Shown: piece by piece, positions 13,337 to 23,381 of the stretch
Numbering within the stretch: the stretch's first letter is position 1
How the letters are laid out: each line of letters starts with the position of its first letter
Assembly: GCA_037178625.1 (NCBI GenBank)
Contig: CM074134.1
Coordinates: 3,100,001-3,164,000, forward strand
Source: Skeletonema tropicum
Lineage: Eukaryota > Bacillariophyta > Thalassiosirophyceae > Thalassiosirales > Thalassiosiraceae
Direction of reading: 5' to 3'
Length of the DNA: 64,000 nucleotides
Position numbers and translations under genes: made by a program
The notes under the pieces: generated by a model
The model's database searches: none
Told to the model about the DNA's origin: nothing
The model's input: only the letters and a program-made list of their open reading frames with translations

Positions 13337-13856
13337 CACTTCAGCCGTCTTGCTTTACGTTAGGCACTTCGGCCATCTTTTCTTCGTCAGGCACTACGAC
13401 CATGACTAATACTATTTCTGCTCTCCGTCGGATGTTCGCCTCACCTACCCGGTGTGATCTATTTCATTTCTCCATACGCTTGCCACATCTCTCTCCGGGC
13501 TCTCTGCACTCTCTGTTAATTTCTTTCCGCTTCTCTTGTTTTCTTTCAGCTTTTGCCACACCTCTCTCAAGTGCTCTCTGCTCTCTATTAATTTCTATCT
13601 GCTCTTGCTTGCCGCACCTTTCTCCTGTGCTAAATCTAGTGTGGTATGCAGAGAAGGATCCCAACAGACTGGTTCAATGTAAGAATTCATCATTAGTTCA
13701 TTGGAGAACACAAAATGCTGCAATAAATTGTAGTAGTAATAATCGGTATTAATGATGTTACCCGGTTCCATGTAGCCATAGCCTAACCAATCATTAGATT
13801 CCATTGCCAAGCTCCAATTTATGAACCAGAGAGAAATCGGATTCGCATAGAGTGAC
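13337..13856. other. Region downstream of petF; C/T-rich imperfect repeats, no gene
   Basis: Around 13470-13625 there is an imperfect repetition of CTCTCTGC / TTAATTTCTNTC / GCCACACCTCTC words on a pyrimidine-rich strand. The rest, to the petF stop, would serve as its 3' UTR. No coding frame is recognisable. Confidence 0.4.
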
Positions 13857-14075
13857 TCAAGCGTAGAGCTCGTTCTCCTGATACACTAGGATTGTGCAGT
13901 CGGAGCGGGGGTAAGCAACGCAAGTCAAAACGTAGCCTTCTGCCAACTGGTCTTCATCAAGAAATTCCTGATCCTCTTGGTCAATCGTTCCGTCGGTAAC
14001 CTTTCCGACGCATGAGTTGCAGGCTCCGGCACGGCAACTGTAGGGAAGGTCGATTCCATTTTCCTCGGCGGTGTC
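13857..14075 (-). pseudogene. petF: petF 3' part: C-terminal 72 residues of plastid [2Fe-2S] ferredoxin
   Basis: The frame from DTAEENG to the stop (…QENELYA) is the C-terminal three quarters of a plant-type ferredoxin. The iron-sulfur ligands are intact: C-x4-C-x2-C in [12 protein letters not shown], and the fourth Cys in YVLTCVAYP. Ferredoxin carries electrons from photosystem I to FNR and other stromal enzymes. This segment has no start or presequence of its own; the matching N-terminus is at 34,695-34,871 on the same strand. An upstream in-frame ATG at 14135 reads unrelated residues and is not a credible start. The two parts add to 131 residues, right for a nuclear petF with presequence. 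Whether it is expressed depends on splicing out 20.6 kb or on an intact allele. Confidence 0.92.
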
Positions 14076-15066
14076 ACATGAGTACGAATTACGCTTGTGT
14101 ATCACCAACTCCATGGGAACAATCATGGGGAGCAATCATTTTGAACTGGATATACTTATGGGGAGCACTTACTTCGCATTTATTATCAAGTTGGGTAGTA
14201 TCAAACTCGGTACATCTATGGGGAGCACATACTTTGCATTCATTACCAAGTTGGATGGTATCAATTGTCTTCAAGTTTCTGTTCGTACGTTGCCGAGTCA
14301 CCGTACATTATTTTCTTTTGGTATTGAGAACTATTATGTACTCATGCCTCGATCGATGGGAAATGTCCCATTTATCTTCCGCACGAAGGATGTCGAATTT
14401 CATATTTCGTCGATTCTTCCGTCTTCTCTTTCAAGATCTGTTATGATACCCAAAGCTAATTGCAGGGGAGTGTCACATGAGTACGAATTACGCTTGTGTA
14501 TCGGATCTATTTCGGGATATGCATCTTATTTTATGGATGTGGGTCTTCTTTGGAGAATTCTGTTCGTCACCAGATGCATCGGTATTCGGTATCTGACGAC
14601 GCGTCATCACTTTTGAAGAGATCTTTTTGACAGCTGCTTGTCTCCATCACCATGGCGATCTACCGTCTAGTAGCGCTCACTCTTTTTCTTCTTTAATTTA
14701 ATTCTTTCTACGTTATTTATCGGCCTTTGGCTTATATGTATTGTACACTTCGTTAGTCGAGTTGGGTTGTAAACATATCTATCTACTGAAGATAGACACC
14801 CACATTTGATAGTTGAGTGAGTAACCGTATCTGTGGAATAACCGTGCTTGTTTATTATTGCAGATGACTACTTCTCATTTTTCCATCTTGTGATAGGCGG
14901 CCTCTGAGTTAGGGTAAAAATGAATTATGCGATGTGTTGTGAGGAACATCAGTGTTCTTTGTAAAGAAGAAATAGCACCATAATTGTCTACTTCAACGTA
15001 GCCGCAGTGACAAATAATATTATATTATTGACAGGCAACATCAACCGACGAAAACAACAACTCACC
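14076..15066 (-). other. 980-bp spacer inside petF: possible intron or separate insertion
   Basis: It lies between the petF codon for Asp (…GGTGTC on the plus strand) and the TSD of the Copia element. On the minus strand it starts exactly after CTT-G with GTGAGTTG, a perfect donor, and in the phase needed to finish the Asp codon (G^AC). Its 3' end is CATGTG rather than AG, so ordinary GT-AG splicing is not supported. It holds two copies of a 33-bp direct repeat starting GTGTCACATGAG (14071-14103, 14469-14501) and about 60-bp imperfect repeats with TATGGGGAGCAC near 14157 and 14217. The open frames on the plus strand here follow from the repeats and look non-coding. Confidence 0.5.
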
Positions 15067-15071
15067 AAGAA

Positions 15072-15566
15072 TGACAACTTAGGATTTGGAACGCTGCCTT
15101 TTTATCATCATTATCGGGAATATGGGATTTAGGAATTATGGGAATGGGGATTTACGTTATTTCATGTCGTCATCGACGAGAAACCAGCTGCTCGGAAGTA
15201 GCCATCTGCTTGTTTTGGCGGGATAAGATTTTATTTCACCACAGGTTGAAGCACTACCATGACACGTCGACCTCTCACTTAGTAGATAGAAATAAAGAAT
15301 AAACAACGTGTAGTAGACGAAGCCGACATGGCGGAGACTTCTCCCAATAATACTTCGATAGTCGGGTAGGATAGATGAGCAGATAGCTCCAACATCCAGC
15401 TTAATTTGGTATTTGAACTCAACGTTCCAGAATCTTCATCCGTCCTTCATCCTTCACTTCCGCCGAGTCACCCGTCGTTCAGATCAGTGATCCTCGTACA
15501 GCAAGTCAACGTCGATGTACGCATATAGATTTCTCAGGCTTTGAGCAGATAATACTCAACTTGAGA
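15072..15566 (+). repeat. Left LTR of the Copia-type element
   Basis: 495 bp, starting TGACAACTTAGG and ending ACTCAACTTGAGA. It matches the right LTR at 34200-34694 base for base by eye, which implies a recent insertion. The ends are TG…GA rather than the usual TG…CA. Confidence 0.93.
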
Positions 15567-15730
15567 GATTATCATTGTCTCGGGTTTTCTACATAGCTAT
15601 CAGACCACCGTTGTATTGTCTGATCAAGCCTGACGTAAGAAATCAAGAGATCATCCTCACGTCACTGATTTAAGTGGACTTCAACTTGCCGGGTTAACAC
15701 CTTGCTCAACAGAACTTCCTTTCATACCAA

Positions 15731-16927
15731 GTGGACACCGTGAAAAGCCAATCAAAAATGGCTGGAGGTAGTAGGCCCAGGCCTAGAAACCCCGATCGTG
15801 AGATCAATCATCTCCTATCAAGGGTATTTTATGATTCAGAGGGTGTAAATGATGCTTTTAAACTATTAGACATCAGAACACGCTTCGATTTGATAGATGC
15901 GATCAAGGATGATGAGACCCTCAAGAAGATGAGGTGGAAAGACCCCGATACGGAAATGGAGGAACTGGTATCTGAAGCAGTTATGGACGAACTCAAACAA
16001 ATCCCGAGTTTTTTCAACTGGCTACAGAACACGCACGGAACTCTCCCGATGCATCCTGTAAACATCGTCATTGACAGGATTAGATTCGCATTTGACTCCT
16101 TCCTTAATATGACTCCAGAAGAGAGGCAAACACCTGATCCAGATGGTGAGGTATTCTATGATCCAGTGATTGCCGCAGCGTCAGAGAAGAGGAATGGCCT
16201 GAATAACACCACTTTTTCTACCACTGGAGGTAATGGATTGACTACCCCAGCAAAGTGTCGATCGGCCGCTGCTCAAGCATTATTTGCGTTCGAGAAGAAG
16301 ATCAAGCCCAATGAAGAGTCCTGGACCAAGTTCAAGAATGCATCAGAATGGACGAGATGGAAAGTCAAGCACATTGGTATTCTTACAATCAATGATATGA
16401 TTGACATCACCGAAACACACTATCAAGTTCCCGTGGATGGAATAGACGATCCGGATGAAGTCAAGCTCTACAAGAAGAAGAACACTCTCCTGTTCATGGC
16501 GTTACAAGAGTCTGTGGAGACGAACGAGGGGCTAACTATCGTCAAGAGACACACCAAGGAGATGGATGGAGTAGCTGTATGGAGAGATCTTGCCAGTCAC
16601 TATGATGACAACATTGCAGCAATAACGAGGACGAAGTATCTACTCGGACTTATCTGCAGTAGCAAGATTCCAGCAAACCACAAAGGACTTGCCGCCGCTA
16701 TCGATTCGTTCAGGAGATGGGTCATTGAGCACAATTACTTCTGCAAGACCAGTCAGAATATTTCCGAAGACCAGGAACTTATCTATTTCGAGAGATATAT
16801 TGATAGTATCAAGGAACTACGTGATACTAAGAAGTTAATGGATGTTCAAGAGGATACTGCTGTTGGAAGTCAAGTGATTGTTCGTTCTGCTTCTGCCAAG
16901 ATCGATTTTTATCGGCCCTCGGGGCCC
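15731..16927 (+). CDS. gag: Copia-type Gag, 5' part, interrupted by a nested insertion
   Basis: An open frame starts 165 bp after the left LTR (MDTVKSQSKMAGG…). It reads through about 395 residues of charged helical protein with the Gag-like region WTKFKNASEWTRWKVKHIG…, then meets the GGCCCTCGGGGCCC junction and a stop at 16960 in foreign sequence. The alternative start is the Met at residue 10. The downstream half of the same polyprotein resumes in the same frame register at 28,488. Gag forms the virus-like particle of the retroelement. No CCHC knuckle is visible in this half. Confidence 0.75.
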
Positions 16928-17099
16928 CGGGTCGAAACAAGCGCAGTGAAGTGTCGATAACGGGGCCGGGAGGTGCCCAACCCCTTATGGTCACAAATTC
17001 ATCCAAATTCATCCAAAATTTTTCTACAGGATTAACGGTGGAATCAGTATAGTAGCTACTTAGTGAGAAAGTTTACCTGTGGGACACGTAGAGGCTCTG

Positions 17100-17393
17100 T
17101 GTCAGCGGCGGTAGCTGATACGGTGAGTTGAATGAATAATTTGGTGTTATGTAAATTATGCTAGTCTGCGTTAAGAGTGATCGATGCAGCTTCCGGAAGA
17201 AGATGGCTGAAGGAAGACACGTCATCGATTGATTACGTCAGTAATGAGATCCTGTGGCTCTCATACGTTATCTGTTACTTAACGTGGAAGGAAGGACAGA
17301 CAATGACTTAGCGAGCCATTGGCGAGCTGGACCGTGTGCTAGGCTACAGGAAACGGGATTGGTATCTGGCTAATGTAGCCAGTGCCTATGACA
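17100..17393 (-). repeat. 3' LTR of the Gypsy element
   Basis: 294 bp with TG…CA ends. It abuts TSD CTCTG on its left and the polypurine tract on its right. Confidence 0.93.
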
Positions 17394-17610
17394 CTCGCCC
17401 CCAAGTGTCGGGATCAAAGGGGAGAACACAAGGAGAAAACCACGTGGGATAAAACTCTTTGAGGAGTGACGGTCGGGGACTTTGTCCACGCACGGTGAGC
17501 TCTGGTAAAAAGACTTGTTGAAAAAAAACGTACTTGATACGTGCGGTACACTTGGCCTTGAAGATATCTTCTATGTGATGTTTAATTTATATTGTACACG
17601 CCCCCCTGCT

Positions 17611-20600
17611 TTATGATTCTTCATTTTTATCGAAGTATGGGGTTATTCTTCTAATGTTAATTCGTTCACTGATTGAACCCTTTTGTATCCTGACAGTTCC
17701 ATTCGTGTAGACTTCCGTAACAGCATAAGGTCCTTTGTTCCGGTCGTCGGCTTTAGGAAGCCGCTCACCATTAATGTCCTTAATGATGAGACACTTACTA
17801 CCAATTTTATAATCATACGGTAGACGTCTCGAGTTTTCTCGGGCGTTGTCACTGTCCACTTGCATTTGTCGTCGACGGCCGATGTCAGCCCAGTCTGCCA
17901 CATAAGGGATGTCGAATAACATGTCCCTACCGAATATAGCAGCACCAGGTGACGACTTGAGCACTGTGTGATGGGTCGCTCGGATTGCCCACGCTGTGTT
18001 GGTGATCCAATCGTCTATTTGAGCGTCAGTTACCTCATCGAGGTCATTGAGACCTGAGGTGCGCAACATGCTGTTGACGACACCGTGCACACGCTCTAGA
18101 ATAGCGTTTGCTTGAGGGTTTCTGCTGGAGGTCGGCTTTCTACCAATAGTGTAAGTTTTGCATAACTCGGCGAGGTGAAGTTTGAATTCACCTCCATTAT
18201 CACACGTCACGTATCGTGGACGAGGATAACGACTCAACCAGCACTTGTTAAAGAGACGCGATATTGTCTCAGATGATTTGTCGATGATCTCTGATTTTAT
18301 CATTTTGTCTTCTTTCTTGTCGTATTTGTCGACGATTTTAGTTGGCAATTCGACGATCTCAAACCATCCCGTGGCCGGATCGATCATAGTCATGCACATG
18401 AAATCCATGCAAGTACCGGCTTTGTCCTCAATCTCAATTGGTCCAATGAGATCGACGCAGACGGTGTGCCATGGTCTAACGATTGCATCTTTCGGCGGAA
18501 GATGGCCATATTTTCGCTTGCGCGACTTGCCCTTCTGACATTTATCGCAGGTTTTGACCAGCCGTTTTATTTGAGCACTCATTCCGTGCCAATACATTAC
18601 TGCGGAAATTGTTTCCATCATTCTGTCTCTACCGGGGTGTTGAAGGTACGTGTGATACCAAGCCAGCACTTTCTCCTGCAAGGAGTCCGGTATGACGAGT
18701 CTGGGTTGTCTAGTGTCTCTGCCCTTAACGAGGACTTCAACATCATCGTAGATCATAAGTTGGAACTGAGAGTCACGCTGAGGTTTCTCAAAGTGCTTTT
18801 TCAACTTTGCATCAGCACGCTGTTCGGCGGCAATCTCACTAATTGTGACAGGGTAGACCATGTCTTCCTGTTGTTCTACTTGTGAGAAGAGATGCGTCAT
18901 CACTTGTTTAGGTTGTGGTAATGACTGTGAGTCTTCCGGGTCATAGTCATTTTTATAATGGCTGAAGAGGGAAACCATCGCGTTCCACTTTTCATGACGG
19001 TTGGTTTTCCAGTTGCCGTCGTCATCCACTTCGTCGTCTTTGTGGGGATTTGTCTTTGGACAGTAGTCAAGACGTGATATCGCGTCGGCTACTGTGTTAT
19101 CAATACCTTTGATGTACCTGATGTCAGGTCCAAACTCATTCAAGATGACCATCCAACGGCGTGTCCGATCAGAAGATTGGCCGATGTTGTCTCTTGTGAG
19201 GTTGATATGATCAGTGTAAATGATAATCTTTTGACCCAAGAGCATGCTTCGGAATTCTTGAAGTAATTCGACGATAGAGAGGAGCTCTAGGTCCGTGACT
19301 GAGTAATTTCGTTGCGCCGTAGTCAGCTTCCTGCTGAAAAAGGCTAAAGGCCTATTTTTCTGTGTAATTACGCCCCCAAGCTGACGCTTGGACGCATCTG
19401 TGTAAATTACGAAAGGCTCATCGTCTTCATATGACGGATATGCTAGGATTACGTCCCGTGCAATAATTTTCTTGATCTCTTCAAACGCTTCTTGGTGAAT
19501 GCTGTCCCAATGCCAGGGCTTAGGCGCTTTACGTGGCGTCCCATCCTTCTTTCTCTTTTTTGAAAGCTTGGTAGATCCACATTCCGCTACGAGATCAGTG
19601 AGCGGAGCAAGAAGATCCGTACGTCGATGCCAAAGGTCTCGATAGTACTGAATTATTCCGAGAATGCGTCGTAATTCTTTGACGTTTTTCGGCGGCTGAA
19701 GAGCCAGAATTGCGTTGACTTTGCTCACTTGAGGTTTAATTCCCTCCCGTGACAGAGTATATCCAAGATACTCGACCTCTTCGGCAGCAAAGTTACATTT
19801 GGCAGCGTTAACTTGCAGACCTGCGTCACGCAATCTTTGAAGAACTGTATTTAGTTTCTCCAGATGGTCCTCGAAGGTACCAGCGGTGATGAGCAACAAA
19901 TCATCAATGTATGCTCTTACATATTCCAAATCGTGGAATAGACCGTTCATTTTCGATTGAAAGATGTCTGGACTACAGGCGACCCCCATAGGTAGACGTT
20001 TGTAACGATAAAGACCCCATGGAAACACGATAGTGCAAATATCCATGGTTGCTGGGTCCAACCTAAGGTGATAGTATCCCATATTAAGGTCAATCGCTGT
20101 GGCCCATTGAAAGTCCTCGATCTCCTGCAACGTCTGCGCAATCTTCGGCAAAGGATAAGGCTTGCGAATCAGGCGTGCATTGAGAGCGCGGAAGTCCGTA
20201 AGGAAGCGGACTGTACCATTTGCTTTTGGTATGACGAATGAGGGGGCTCCCCATTCGCTTTGCTCAATTGGTTCTAAGACACCAATGTCTATGAGTCTTT
20301 GTAGTTCTTTCTTGATTGTATCTCTGTGAATTCGAGGAACGGGAAAGGCCCGACCTCGGAATGGCTTTGCTCCGGGCTTCAGCTCAAAATTCACGAATTC
20401 TTTATCCCATGTCCCCAATTTGCCTTCAAACATTGACTCGTGGCGAGTCAATACTTTGAGGAGAGCTTCTTTTTGGCTATTGGTGAGGTTTGGGCAGTTT
20501 TCTTCGACCACTTTAGGCAGGTCTGCCTTTTCGTACTTGGCGTCTAATATCTTGACGACTCTTTCTGTTGCCTGTTTGGTTGAGGATGGTTCCATTGCCT

Positions 20601-21219
20601 CATTGTAGGTGTTGAAAAGATCGCGTCTAGATTGTAGCTCTTCGTTCGACTTCATTGGTGTCTGGATTCCATCGAGTGTTAATACTCGGTTTTCGAAATC
20701 CAAGAGTGCATTCCAACGGGCCAACGTCTCTATCCCTACAATGAGGTCGTACGTTGGGTTATCATTTACAGAAACAATCTTTACATCTGCTTTGCAGGAA
20801 AAAATCTTGCTCTGAGAGAGCTCGGGAAAGAGCAAGTCCATTTTGGCAACGTCGTTGGTGATGAAGTCTCCATTGGAGGTTGTCCATCGTGACGGTTGGC
20901 TCTTTCGTACCGCTTCAAATTTAAGGAATTCAGAGCGGGTGAGGAAAGCTATGTCTCCATCACTACCGGTGTCCAATAAGATTCGAAAGGGCCGAGTCCT
21001 CTTGTTAAGTCTCCTTTTAAATACGGGGCTGCCTAAGACGACGGTCTTGAGGCCCATCCCTTTCCTTACAGTAGCTTTAAGAGCAGCGTGATGAGCTTTT
21101 CTACCACTGTAGTCAATGTTACAAGCGCCGTTTATCGGCTCACAATCATGGATATGCTTAAAGAGTTTCTTTCTAGGTTTAAGTTCTTCTAGTTGCTCGT
21201 ATTCGGATTTAGTTTGCAT
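17611..21219 (-). CDS. pol: Gypsy Pol polyprotein: protease, reverse transcriptase, RNase H, integrase
   Basis: An intact frame of 1,202 residues. Domains in order: aspartic protease (ILLDTGSDGDIAF, about 81-93); reverse transcriptase with AIDLNMGYYH (about 373) and the YIDDLL catalytic box (about 440); RNase H starting FVIYTDASKRQLGG (about 608); integrase zinc region HTYLQHPGRDR…CDKCQ (about 860-900); and integrase core with Asp in VDLIGP, Asp in TCDNGGEF and Glu in AILERVHG (the DDE triad). The order PR-RT-RH-IN identifies Ty3/Gypsy. The start ATG lies 27 bp after the gag stop in another frame, so Pol is made by frameshift, reinitiation or a separate start. No chromodomain was recognised. 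Confidence 0.95.
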   Translation of the reverse strand: MQTKSEYEQLEELKPRKKLFKHIHDCEPINGACNIDYSGRKAHHAALKATVRKGMGLKTVVLGSPVFKRRLNKRTRPFRILLDTGSDGDIAFLTRSEFLKFEAVRKSQPSRWTTSNGDFITNDVAKMDLLFPELSQSKIFSCKADVKIVSVNDNPTYDLIVGIETLARWNALLDFENRVLTLDGIQTPMKSNEELQSRRDLFNTYNEAMEPSSTKQATERVVKILDAKYEKADLPKVVEENCPNLTNSQKEALLKVLTRHESMFEGKLGTWDKEFVNFELKPGAKPFRGRAFPVPRIHRDTIKKELQRLIDIGVLEPIEQSEWGAPSFVIPKANGTVRFLTDFRALNARLIRKPYPLPKIAQTLQEIEDFQWATAIDLNMGYYHLRLDPATMDICTIVFPWGLYRYKRLPMGVACSPDIFQSKMNGLFHDLEYVRAYIDDLLLITAGTFEDHLEKLNTVLQRLRDAGLQVNAAKCNFAAEEVEYLGYTLSREGIKPQVSKVNAILALQPPKNVKELRRILGIIQYYRDLWHRRTDLLAPLTDLVAECGSTKLSKKRKKDGTPRKAPKPWHWDSIHQEAFEEIKKIIARDVILAYPSYEDDEPFVIYTDASKRQLGGVITQKNRPLAFFSRKLTTAQRNYSVTDLELLSIVELLQEFRSMLLGQKIIIYTDHINLTRDNIGQSSDRTRRWMVILNEFGPDIRYIKGIDNTVADAISRLDYCPKTNPHKDDEVDDDGNWKTNRHEKWNAMVSLFSHYKNDYDPEDSQSLPQPKQVMTHLFSQVEQQEDMVYPVTISEIAAEQRADAKLKKHFEKPQRDSQFQLMIYDDVEVLVKGRDTRQPRLVIPDSLQEKVLAWYHTYLQHPGRDRMMETISAVMYWHGMSAQIKRLVKTCDKCQKGKSRKRKYGHLPPKDAIVRPWHTVCVDLIGPIEIEDKAGTCMDFMCMTMIDPATGWFEIVELPTKIVDKYDKKEDKMIKSEIIDKSSETISRLFNKCWLSRYPRPRYVTCDNGGEFKLHLAELCKTYTIGRKPTSSRNPQANAILERVHGVVNSMLRTSGLNDLDEVTDAQIDDWITNTAWAIRATHHTVLKSSPGAAIFGRDMLFDIPYVADWADIGRRRQMQVDSDNARENSRRLPYDYKIGSKCLIIKDINGERLPKADDRNKGPYAVTEVYTNGTVRIQKGSISERINIRRITPYFDKNEES

Positions 21220-21246
21220 GATTGCGTTGGCGCTGCGCCAATCATC

Positions 21247-22833
21247 CTATTCGCTGTCGGAATCTTCTTCCTCTTCGCTGTAGCTCATGCTACGCTTCTT
21301 CTTCTTGGCACTTCCCTTCTGAAGGGCATGTACTGACTTTCTCAATTTCTTGTTCTCGGCTTTCATGCTGGCTAGCATATCTACTACTTCTTTATTGCTG
21401 TAGTTGTCACGACCGCGCTGACGTTTCAAGCTGCCATCTTCATTGTACTTTTGACAGTCAGCGGTATTGTGGTTGTGATGAGCGCCTCCAAACTTCTTGC
21501 AAAGTTTGCAATGTTTCGTTTCGCTGTCCGCTTTTCCTTGATCATTCTTGCGGTTTCCACGTTGGTTGTTGCGGTTACTGGAATTCTTACCAGCACCACC
21601 ACCTCCTCCTCCCCCCCCCTGGGGTTGAGAAGCTTTCTGCTCGGTGCGCACTTGATCGACAAGGGGCTGAAGTTCATTCGCCAAAAGTTTGACGTCAAAA
21701 CGTACAGTGTTGTTAGCATTATGCGATTTGAACAGAGTCTGCACCTTTTTGGGCATGCAGTCGACCAGGATGTCACATAATTCCTTCTGGGTGAAAGGCT
21801 TGTTCCCCCATGGGACCTGATCGTTATTAATATACATTGGATTATCCTTTATGCTCGGCAACAAGGGAATGTTACGATTAATATCTTCCAGGAAGCCCAC
21901 AAAGTCCTTCACTGGGATTTCGCCGTTGGGAGGAAAAAGAGCATGATTAGTCATCTTTTTCTTTTGGATTTCGGCACGGCCGTAACCCCCCTGATGCACA
22001 GCATGGCTGCGAATGGCGTTCATGATGCCCTCAAAGGAAAGTCCCCGAGGAGCGTCAATCTCATGTGTTACTTCTTGCATTTCGTAGCGGAACTTGACGT
22101 CTGGATCGTTGAAGGTGACGTCGTCGACCCTGTCATCATACATTTCGATGCGACCCACTGGTTCGTCTTTGGTATTGTCCCACTGGAAGGCTACCTTTTT
22201 CAATTCATATGATGTAACTTCATGCGTGATAGGTTTAAGTAGGGTAGTTTCCACCGTGTCGGTGAAGGTTCCATGGAGATCTCCGATGAAGTTGATGTAC
22301 ATTGTGCGCATCTTTTCTACCCTGTCAAGAATACTATCCTTGGTGCTTTCTAGCGCCTCGGCCATTTGTTTGACTTCTTTTTTTGTTTTCTTGATGTCCT
22401 CTTCGGAACCACCAAACTTTTTGAGATTTTCGAGCTTGGCTCTTATTTTGTTGTAGTGTTGTTGATGCGCGTCCCTGACGCTGACCAAATCTTCAAGCTG
22501 CGCAATGAGCTTGGTATCATAGTAGGCGTTAATGCATTCTGCTTGTTTTTGGATGAAGTCGTCGTAGGCTCTGCTGACGAGCGAGCTGACTTGTTTTTTT
22601 ACACCTCCTATTTTGATTTCGAACCGGTTGCCGGCATTCGATGGGCGAGTCTTCGTTGGGTCCCTGGAGAAACTGAACGTTACACGTTCTTCGTTCAGGA
22701 ACCAGCCGCGTTCGACTTTAAGTTTTGGATTTGCAGTCTTGTGCTGATTGATTTGAGAGTACGTGTTCGCCGTGAACCGATCTCTTACCATCCAATTATT
22801 GCTGTCGTTGATTACTTTGAGTAATCTCGACAT
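21247..22833 (-). CDS. gag: Gypsy Gag (capsid-nucleocapsid)
   Basis: 528 residues, starting MSRLLKVINDSNN just inside the 5' LTR. The first 250 residues are charged and helical with a coiled-coil-like stretch (about 115-175). A glycine run (about 407-415) precedes a basic segment and a zinc-knuckle-like motif, CKLCKKFGGAHHNHNTADC (about 446-464), which is CxxC with later His and Cys rather than a strict CCHC. The tail is Lys-rich then Asp/Glu/Ser-rich. Position and knuckle support Gag. Confidence 0.88.
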   Translation of the reverse strand: MSRLLKVINDSNNWMVRDRFTANTYSQINQHKTANPKLKVERGWFLNEERVTFSFSRDPTKTRPSNAGNRFEIKIGGVKKQVSSLVSRAYDDFIQKQAECINAYYDTKLIAQLEDLVSVRDAHQQHYNKIRAKLENLKKFGGSEEDIKKTKKEVKQMAEALESTKDSILDRVEKMRTMYINFIGDLHGTFTDTVETTLLKPITHEVTSYELKKVAFQWDNTKDEPVGRIEMYDDRVDDVTFNDPDVKFRYEMQEVTHEIDAPRGLSFEGIMNAIRSHAVHQGGYGRAEIQKKKMTNHALFPPNGEIPVKDFVGFLEDINRNIPLLPSIKDNPMYINNDQVPWGNKPFTQKELCDILVDCMPKKVQTLFKSHNANNTVRFDVKLLANELQPLVDQVRTEQKASQPQGGGGGGGGAGKNSSNRNNQRGNRKNDQGKADSETKHCKLCKKFGGAHHNHNTADCQKYNEDGSLKRQRGRDNYSNKEVVDMLASMKAENKKLRKSVHALQKGSAKKKKRSMSYSEEEEDSDSE

Positions 22834-22913
22834 CGTCTTCTCTTTATTTTAGAGGAATCTGCTACTTTCACTGCCTGTTCCTTGGGAACAGGACCGAGTA
22901 ATAATATTATTAG

Positions 22914-23207
22914 TGTCAGCGGCGGTAGCTGATACGGTGAGTTGAATGAATAATTTGGTGTTATGTAAATTATGCTAGTCTGCGTTAAGAGTGATCGATG
23001 CAGCTTCCGGAAGAAGATGGCTGAAGGAAGACACGTCATCGATTGATTACGTCAGTAATGAGATCCTGTGGCTCTCATACGTTATCTGTTACTTAACGTG
23101 GAAGGAAGGACAGACAATGACTTAGCGAGCCATTGGCGAGCTGGACCGTGTGCTAGGCTACAGGAAACGGGATTGGTATCTGGCTAATGTAGCCAGTGCC
23201 TATGACA
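22914..23207 (-). repeat. 5' LTR of the Gypsy element
   Basis: 294 bp, identical by eye to the copy at 17100-17393. It is followed by TSD CTCTG at 23208-23212. The gag start lies about 80 bp downstream on the minus strand. Confidence 0.93.
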
Positions 23208-23381
23208 CTCTGTAGACCCATACCGCTGTAGGATTTGTACTTGTTCCTACGTAGAAAGCGAGAAGTACCTGGCTTAAACGCGCTTTTAACAGAAATTGAT
23301 TGGCTATATCTGTCGAGGATACCGTCATTCGCAGAAAGAAATACAGGTACAACATCATTATAGGTGACATGTTTCTTCATC

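Larger units (their letters stand above)
17100..23207 (-). mobile_element. Complete Gypsy-type LTR retrotransposon
   Basis: LTRs of 294 bp (17100-17393 and 22914-23207) begin TGTCAGCGG and end CCTATGACA on the plus strand. They appear identical by eye and are flanked by CTCTG (17095-17099, 23208-23212). The polypurine tract CTTGGGGGCGAG (minus strand) touches the left LTR, as expected for a minus-strand element. Both gag and pol are open, so it may be competent. It interrupted a short minus-strand frame ending …GMGLQS^LYVSHR-stop. Confidence 0.95.

Noticed and set aside
12661..13409. Frames rich in GMGIGYIPD-like repeats
   Set aside because: They are read-through of the GGGTATC repeats inside the hAT MITE, not proteins.
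14012..14616. Plus-strand frames of 144 and 181 codons in the petF spacer
   Set aside because: They repeat the same short phrases ([20 protein letters not shown]) because of DNA repeats, and show no domain.
15072..15566. End-to-end assembly duplication instead of LTRs
   Set aside because: The AAGAA duplication outside both copies and the polypurine tract before the right copy fit a true LTR insertion.
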